Origin: Agapanthus africanus
Lineage: Eukaryota > Streptophyta > Magnoliopsida > Asparagales > Amaryllidaceae
Length of the DNA stretch: 64,000 nt
Assembly (NCBI GenBank): GCA_030015575.1
Contig: JASDDO010000016.1
Location: 67,081,396 to 67,145,395 of the forward strand
Direction of reading: 5' to 3'
The notes beneath the pieces were generated by a model. That model did no database searches. It was not told the DNA's origin and saw nothing but the letters and a program-made list of their open reading frames with translations. Positions 57,625 through 64,000 of the stretch are shown here, piece by piece. The translations under genes were made by a program, and so were the position numbers. Each line of letters opens with the position of its first letter. The stretch's first letter is position 1.

Positions 57625-60600
57625 GCACTCAAGGCTAATTATTGCGATGTCGCATACTCACAGCCCGTGTGATACCGAACACCCAACTCCTCTACTAGTC
57701 AGTCTCACAAAACCCGTTTGCGAAACTATTGCGTTCGAGGAATAGCCTCAGTGAGTAGATCCGCACTGAAGTTTCTTTCTATGTCTCTCTATATCTCAAG
57801 TTCGCGGAGAAAGCCATCTCCCAAAATGAGCAATACCTGTCTTGGAACGTCTGGATGTCTGATGGGACCTAGTTCATAAATGAACTCCAAATCCAGACTT
57901 CTTAGACTGTATCGTCAACTGAACTTAATCAGTATCCTGAGCCATGCCTTCCTCAGTATTGCCTTGGACCACCTGTCCAAAATACTGCCCCTCGTCAGAA
58001 GGAAAAACTATAACTCTGACAGCCACTCTGCCATCCATGTCACCTTGGAAGCCTGGAATGATAACCGTCTCTTAAAAGAGGCTGTCGTTATCACATCCCT
58101 AGAACATCAACTTATGTTCTAAAACTGGTTCCGACTGTTTCTCCAGGATTGGATTAATATCAACTTATTGCACATACTGCAAGAACAACATCTGGTGTGT
58201 TACTTGACATCTCATGATTGACTCAATTGCCTAAGCAAGTGATCTGTCAGTCATGCACATCCCTCTCCCCTTTAGTCTGTAAGACACCTTTAGAGAGGGT
58301 GACTCCATTACCTACAGGTGTACTACCGTGCCAGGAGTCGTCCATTCTAAATACTCATAGAATGCTGTCAAGGTACCCAGATTGGGAAACTACCCAAATC
58401 TAGATCTAAAACCATAGATCTAGTAACCAGAATTTCTGATATAATATCCAAGTCCTGTGTGGAGAAACTACTGTGTGACAACCAAAGTATAACCGATCGT
58501 AGTATAGGAGTTTCCTTTCCTACTCTGTGTATGTCACCCAAAAACCAGGACATCACACCCTACTACCTTCTTAACAGATCCATCCCCTATTCTGATGACG
58601 TCTAACCTATGACTGTCACATCAGAAATAGATGATCTATCTCCGCTATATCTGCTTTAGTCTATAAATAGACATAAGCCTGATGTCCACCAATGCTTCCG
58701 CTGCTCCCACTGATTACGACAACCCTCTGGCAGAGTCATATAGACGTGCACTTCTAAAGCTAGTTTAGAGCGACGCTATACTCATTCTCCTGCCGGGTCT
58801 CGCAGCCTGAAACAACAACAATGGCGAGCGTGGGTAAACAAGAACTTCCCTGTCACCGTCCTTGAGGCTACCGGAGTACCTCTCGGGTGCCTGAAGTTAC
58901 CCACCTTATCTGCGGAGTGGCCAATGGAATGTCAAATCAGATTGAATCTTTAGGATCCTTATCAAATCTTCAGTAATCGTTTGTGGTTCTGGAATTACTT
59001 CCAGTTCTACCATACTCCCACTACTGTTTTCTGAAAAAATCCATTTTTATTAAAAACTGTGGCGAGTCTAGAACAATATTACTATTGATCTCCCAGATGG
59101 TAGAAAGTCAACCCTCGTCATAGCCTGGGTCAACCCACAAACAGCCATTACAGAAACGTGCCTTGAGTTGTCCAGTGTCTGGTTTTAATCATAAGCCAGA
59201 CAACTCCCCGTACCTTAACAATGTCAAGATATGAACTGTTCTATATCCAATATAGAAACAGAGGCACTGATTTAATTGAACTAGATTCAAATCATGCAGC
59301 TGTCTCCAGTGCATGTCAACTAAATGGAAGGAGACCGATCAGCGTTACTCAACTCAGGAATATTTCCAATTATGAGTAACCTGAAAGAGAAGCTAGTTCT
59401 CTTAATCATTACTATCAACTGAACACCATACACAAGTATCTACATCTTCGATCACTTTGAAGAATCCCGATACTGGCTGCACCTGGTTCTCTACTCTATT
59501 CAAATACCTATAACTCCTCAAAACTTAGACCCTGTGTTCCTACGAAACACATGTCTAAGAACTAGAGAAGTTAAAAGTAAACAGAATATAGTATGAAGAC
59601 CAACCCCTCTGTCCTAATGGACACTGGACAACATACAATACTCTGTATAAGTCCGCTGAGTCTAACAACTCTTTCACTGTGCGTCGTAGGTTGAAAACTG
59701 TACTTATGGTTAAGAAGAATTACACCGCTGTTTAATGCTCCTTACCTAACCATCCACTGATATAGGTAAATGTCATCGACATAATACCAAAAGGTATATC
59801 TCACTCTATGAAAATAGACGTACAGATATATCAATTTGGAATTGGTGCACAACAGCGGATATTCAAAACCAAATATTTGCCGACCGGCAAACAACCCAGG
59901 TGGCTTCCTCAAATATCACCAATTACAACGAATCCCGATATAATGAGGATGGTCACCTAATTCCCAATAACTTACTCTCACTCATCATCTGTAAAACCAT
60001 ACAGATGTGAGAATCCAACCTGGTAAATACATACCCGGGAGCAAGTGTCTAATTGGGAAATCAATTTTCTTTTAACATTACACAGTGAAACTGAAACATT
60101 GAAATGTTTCGGTGGGGTATTCCGGTATTCTTAGTAATGCCTCTTCCATTATCCAGATTCACAACTGTAACCTTATATCTCTTTGCCATCTGTCTAAATC
60201 CCTTTATATGTCTTTAGTCATTACCGTCTGCACACCCCTTTAGGCCAAATGGTTTTCTTCCTTCCCTACCGTTCGGCACCAGCCTATGGTTTGGAAGAAG
60301 ACTATCCAATAAGCATAAAAGGTGTACTGTCCTAATCCTAGGAGTACTCGCAAAGCGAGAGAAGGTGAAGATAAAAGACAACCGAATAAACCTTATTCCT
60401 ATTTCTCCTGAACCAGAATCCATCCCCGAACTGGAACAAGTTCCTTTCGAGTTCGTATATAACCATACGATGGAGTATCCAAATAAACTGTGGATCTTCG
60501 TAGTGATACGGAGTGTCCTGGAGAAATACAAAGGTGATTTAGGATTGGCGAAGAAATAATTGGTTCGGTCGTGAATAGCAGTCGCAATTTACTTTGCCCT

Positions 60601-61040
60601 CTTACTAATCCCTTGCTTTGTCTTAATCTTAATACCTTCTGCACACCTTTTAGGCTAATTGGTTTTCTTCATTCCCTACCGGTCGACACCAGCCTAAGGT
60701 TTGGAAGAAGACTATCCAATCTGCGTAATAGGTGTACTATCTCCTAAGCCAAGGAGTACTCACAACTTGAGAGAAGGTAAAAGGAAAAAGATAACTGAAT
60801 AATCCTATCCGTTTTCTCCAGAACCAGAAACCATCCTCGAATTCCTTCGAGTTCGTATCTAACCATACGATGGTTTTGTCCAATGGAAGTGGACGTTCGT
60901 AGTAATACGGGGTGTCCTGGAGAAAAAGGGTAAAAGTAGGAGTGGCAATGAGGTTTGCAACTCTGACAATCCAAAAGCCAGTGTTAAGAAAGTTCGGTCA
61001 ACTTGGTCACTGAGTCATAGTCCAGGGTCGGGTCAATGGT
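57625..61040 (-). pseudogene. Decayed colinear gag-pol remnant of element D
   Basis: Reverse complement of the corresponding regions of B and E, including the RT scrap (CTTCCGCTGCTCCCAC at 58694) and the 0.4-kb duplication (60228-60527, 60636-60927). No functional frame on either strand. Confidence 0.7.
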
Positions 61041-61338
61041 GCTGCCAAAGAGAGAGAGAAAAGAAACACTCAGCGTGCACTCTAACCTAGATCAGAATGG
61101 TTACCAATTTATCTAATCTGGAAACCTCCCACTGTAACCTCAAATTCTTCCCCAAACCTGAAAGAAGAATTAGTCGGGATCACCCGAGGAGTAAACCAAC
61201 TCATCAGTGGGAATCGGGATCCAACTATCATCGCATGATAACTTGACGGAATCCACTCAAGTCACCACACTCCAGAAGGTATGCGCATGCCTGGCAAGTT
61301 TCAGTTCTTTTGAAACTCCCGATGTGATTTTTACCCCT

Positions 61339-61557
61339 AGGACCCAAGTGACCTTGACGAATAATCAACAAATCAAAAGGTCCTAGTCAAGTTCAACCCG
61401 TCATTATCTTGATTGCGTTAAACCCACCCGCACGACCCTTGACGAATAATCAACAAAGTCGTACGACTGTCCTAACCAATCCACATATCCATACGACAGA
61501 AAGCATTACAGAGCTACCGCACACTACGCCTCGGCGAATAGCAACGACAAACGTAGC
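61339..61557 (-). promoter_or_regulatory. Three-hairpin array in leader (element D)
   Basis: On the minus strand: 61557-61525 (CTACG/CGTAG), about 61465-61429 (CGTACGAC paired with GTCGTGCG, with a G-T pair) and 61384-61339 (AGGACC/GGTCCT, replacing the CTTATGA stem of the others). Loops two and three both read GTTGATTATTCGTCAAGG; loop one reads GTTGCTATTCGCCGAGG. Confidence 0.6.
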
Positions 61558-62823
61558 GCGAATACTAAGCAATACTGATCTGAAATGACGGAGGTCTACA
61601 ACTGGTTTTTGGCGAAAAACCTTTAACGTAATGAACTTGATATCGTTGAAGGAACCGGATAACCTTTTATAAAAATATAGTGAAGAAAACCTTTGCTAAA
61701 GAGGTCACTCCCGGTGAAGGGATCTCGGCTCTTTCCCCGTAGAATGAGGTGCAGGATATTCCAACTGAATACCATGATGCAAAGCAAAAGTAATCGGCTA
61801 TAGTGAAGTTAATGCCCTGACGCAAACTTCTGTCCAAGGGGTCACTCCCGGTGAAGGGATCTCGGCCCTTGCCTCGTCGACTGAGGAGCAGGATATTCCA
61901 AATGAATACCACAATGCAAAACAAAAGTGAACGTCCTTGCAATAACAGCTTTTTGAAAAATGTTCCAACAATATCAGAATAGGTTTGTTTAGCTTGCATT
62001 GATCCGAATCAACGCAGTCCCATCAATTGATCACACCACAAAGAACGAAAATATACTGATGTACGTATATGCCATCCGCATTCGCCACTGGGTCCCGTCA
62101 TTACCCGTTAGGTTAGCTAACTAACGACAGAGCGGGGACTGGACTAGCGCGGATGTAAAACATATACAACATCTACTAATATATATACCAATATATTATA
62201 TTCGCTCAAGGCGTGATAAAATGCAACATCACAGAAATGTACAGCATCACAGAACAATACAGATATCTGGGATCCCCGGGATTCACAGAGCCGCTGCTGA
62301 AACCCGACGTTCCCCTGGTCGTATGGATAGCCTGTGCAATGAAAATCCTAGACCCCTACGAGCGCGGCAAGTCACCCGCCAAAACCTGAAGCGAGGCAGC
62401 CCCCTCCAGCCCCGTGAATGGACCACCCAGCACTTCATGGAATCCGGTAACTTGGGCACCCCTCCTGGGTCAACCTGTACCCCCTACGAGTGCGGCGAAT
62501 AGCCCGCCAATCCTAGAGTGAAGCCCCCTCCGTCTCAATGCCATGAGATGCGGACTTGTTGCCCTCTAGAACCCGGCTATCCGTGCACCCCTCCGCGGGG
62601 TAATCCTAGTACAGAAAGTAAAATATACATACAACGGGTACATCGACCGCAACCAGGTCGTGCCCCAAAAGAATAATACAAACAGGCAGTGACGGCAGTC
62701 CACATGTCGGACGCTCGCCCCGCAATATCAAATGTACATATAAAAGAAAACTGTACTAGCATTGCATCCAGGCTATCCTCCACGACCGATCCGCAACATC
62801 ACAGCATAAACATAGAACATCAA

Positions 62824-62901
62824 CGTGAAAATTACGTTCGCAAATCCGTCTAACTGGGCTATAGCAGTTAGACAGGATTTACCGATCAAGTGATATTCAC
62901 G
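62824..62901 (-). promoter_or_regulatory. Leader double stem with CTATA loop (element D)
   Basis: On the minus strand the inner stem AAATCC and GTCTAAC pairs with GTTAGAC and GGATTT around TGCTATAGCCCA. The outer stem CGTGAATATCAC / GTAATTTTCACG is weaker than in B and E. Confidence 0.6.
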
Positions 62902-63096
62902 GTCGCAGATATAATGTAAATACTGTGAAATAATGTGTTTAAAATATCCGATCGATCAAATAATTAACAAGTGGGCTCCCAAGCAATACTGTAGCACTCA
63001 CAGAAATTCTGGGCCCAAATTTAATATCCCAAAACCCCCAAAATCAGCCCACAAGCCCACTGGAAAAATTGGACACAGTGAGGACACCAAAGTGCG

Positions 63097-63137
63097 GCGG
63101 AACCGCGGCCCAAGGGGGGGTTTGGCCGCGGTTCCGC
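63097..63137 (-). promoter_or_regulatory. GC-rich hairpin near primer site (element D)
   Basis: 63097-63110 and 63124-63137 are perfect 14-bp inverted repeats (GCGGAACCGCGGCC and its complement), with a 13-nt G-rich loop on the plus strand. Confidence 0.75.
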
Positions 63138-63338
63138 GCTTCAGTCATCGACTGACTGCGTCGAATTTTTACAGATGTCTTAGAATTTCCAGTACATTAG
63201 TTTTATACAACCTGAAAAATTTTTAGAGCTCGGAAAAAATCGACAGAAAACTGATGCACACAAAATGTGGTTTTTAGGATTTTGTTCGATCGGAAATGTA
63301 AAACACATTAGAACAAGCTAGGCAAGGTTAATGGCGTG

Positions 63339-63350
63339 GCTCTGATACCA
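63339..63350 (-). promoter_or_regulatory. Primer-binding site, element D
   Basis: The minus strand reads TGGTATCAGAGC directly after the 5' LTR. Confidence 0.9.
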
Positions 63351-64000
63351 TGTTGCGCCACGGCAGCGCCCCGGCCGTCTATCCGAGGCCAAAATGCGGA
63401 ATCAAAATTTTCCTTACTTGGAAACTGGCGCTACCGCGGACAATGAAAACCCGGATCGTAACCATTAACCTAATGCTAGCTAACAAGAGATGGGAAGAGA
63501 AGTATACCGAGTGATCTGAGTCCTCCGGTCTTCTCGTCATCGTCCTAATCTCCCGTGGAAAGTCTAGTCTTCATATCGTCGCCTCCTCGCCGGAAGGGCA
63601 CCACATCGCCTGTGTCTTTTACGGGCTCCCACCTCAATACCGAGGAAACTCGGGCGCGAAGTAGGCTAGCCGACGCGTCCAAGATTTGCTGTAGAATGTG
63701 TAGTGTAGAGCCTATGTCTCATTTGGGGTTTGTTTCCTTTGAAGATGATGGAGGAATCAAAATTAGAAAAATGGTGCTTGCATTTTTCTAGCATGAAAAT
63801 GAGATCAAGAATGAAACTCTCAAGAATGAAAACCTCTTCTTCTCTTTTCTCAAAATGAAACCATATATTGTAAGAATGGAGGAGGAAAGAATATATGAAA
63901 CATAACAAGAAGGGAGGTGAGTGTAGGAGAAAAGAATGGGTGACCACAACCAAACATCATCATAACAAAACTCACATCAACTCCAAATCAACCCTAATCA
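63351..64000 (-). repeat. 5' LTR of element D, part in window
   Basis: The plus strand starts TGTTGCGCCACGGCAGCGCC like 45148 and follows it to the window edge with few differences (for example CTACCGCGG for CTACAACGG). The remaining about 1.6 kb lies outside. Confidence 0.9.

Larger units (their letters stand above)
61041..63338 (-). other. Long leader of element D
   Basis: About 2.3 kb without a gene, with the same parts as in B and E read on the minus strand: GC hairpin (63097-63137), double stem (62824-62901), 130-bp duplication (about 62350-62605), CGTTAG hairpin (62106-62126), 138-bp duplication (about 61680-61930), three-hairpin array (61339-61557). Confidence 0.7.
45148..64000 (-). 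mobile_element. Element D: reversed non-autonomous copia derivative, interrupted by E
   Basis: On the minus strand: 5' LTR (64000 and beyond to 63351), primer site, leader, decayed pol, polypurine tract, 3' LTR (57613-56437 and 46200-45148). It shares LTR type, interior and duplications with B and E. The overlapping about 650 bp of its two LTRs differ at only a handful of places, so it is somewhat older than B. It sits in the 3' LTR of C. Confidence 0.9.

Noticed and set aside
62221..62502. Frames in the leader of D and other frames of 60-110 codons in B, D and E interiors
   Set aside because: No homology among the copies at protein level and no conserved start; shadows of non-coding leader or decayed pol.

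Overview
This window is plant nuclear DNA made almost entirely of nested LTR retrotransposons. I see no host gene, rRNA, tRNA, CRISPR array or bacterial feature. The mix is Ty1/copia of the Angela/BARE type (2.0-2.3 kb LTRs, very long leader, initiator-Met-tRNA primer site), a Ty3 Tekay/Del-like large derivative, and an Athila/Tat-type LTR pair. It suggests a repeat-rich angiosperm genome; the species cannot be read from the sequence.

Layout. (1) About 1-200: scrap of a Ty3-type element. (2) About 200-18605: copia element A (leader, gag, protease, integrase, RT, RNase H, 3' LTR), split at 4033-14724 by a non-coding element with 4.44 kb LTRs (LARD type; 5-bp target duplication AAGAG). (3) 18606-24093: reversed copia element F, truncated, carrying solo LTR G (21805-23914, duplication CCTTC). 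(4) 24094-27914: two Athila-type LTRs in INVERTED orientation around a 1.07 kb core, with no target duplication and different elements on each side. (5) 27915-45147: copia element C (no 5' LTR, dead gag-pol), split in its gag by element B (29686-39928; duplication TGTTG; LTRs both 2276 bp and almost identical). (6) 45148-64000: reversed element D inserted in C's 3' LTR, itself split in its LTR by element E (46201-56431; duplication CCATA).

How the parts fit. A, C and F belong to a subfamily whose LTR starts with a GCCCTAGAGGCC-type motif and which still shows readable gag-pol. B, D, E and G share another LTR type (GTGCCCTCAGAGTC near the start); the internal regions of B, D and E hold only decayed but colinear pol. 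B and E nevertheless have near-identical LTRs, exact target duplications, an intact primer site and an intact polypurine tract, so they moved recently and must have used proteins supplied in trans.

Most interesting signal. The roughly 2.3 kb leaders of these copia elements keep a set of RNA hairpins whose stems differ in sequence from copy to copy yet stay paired: a GC-rich palindromic hairpin about 200 nt after the primer site, an outer stem enclosing a hairpin with a CUAUA loop, a CCGTTAG/CTAACGG hairpin, and three consecutive hairpins whose loops vary between elements but agree within an element. Pairing is kept in elements whose proteins are dead, which points to cis-acting packaging, dimerisation or translation signals. 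The GC palindrome also occurs in the unrelated Athila-type LTR.
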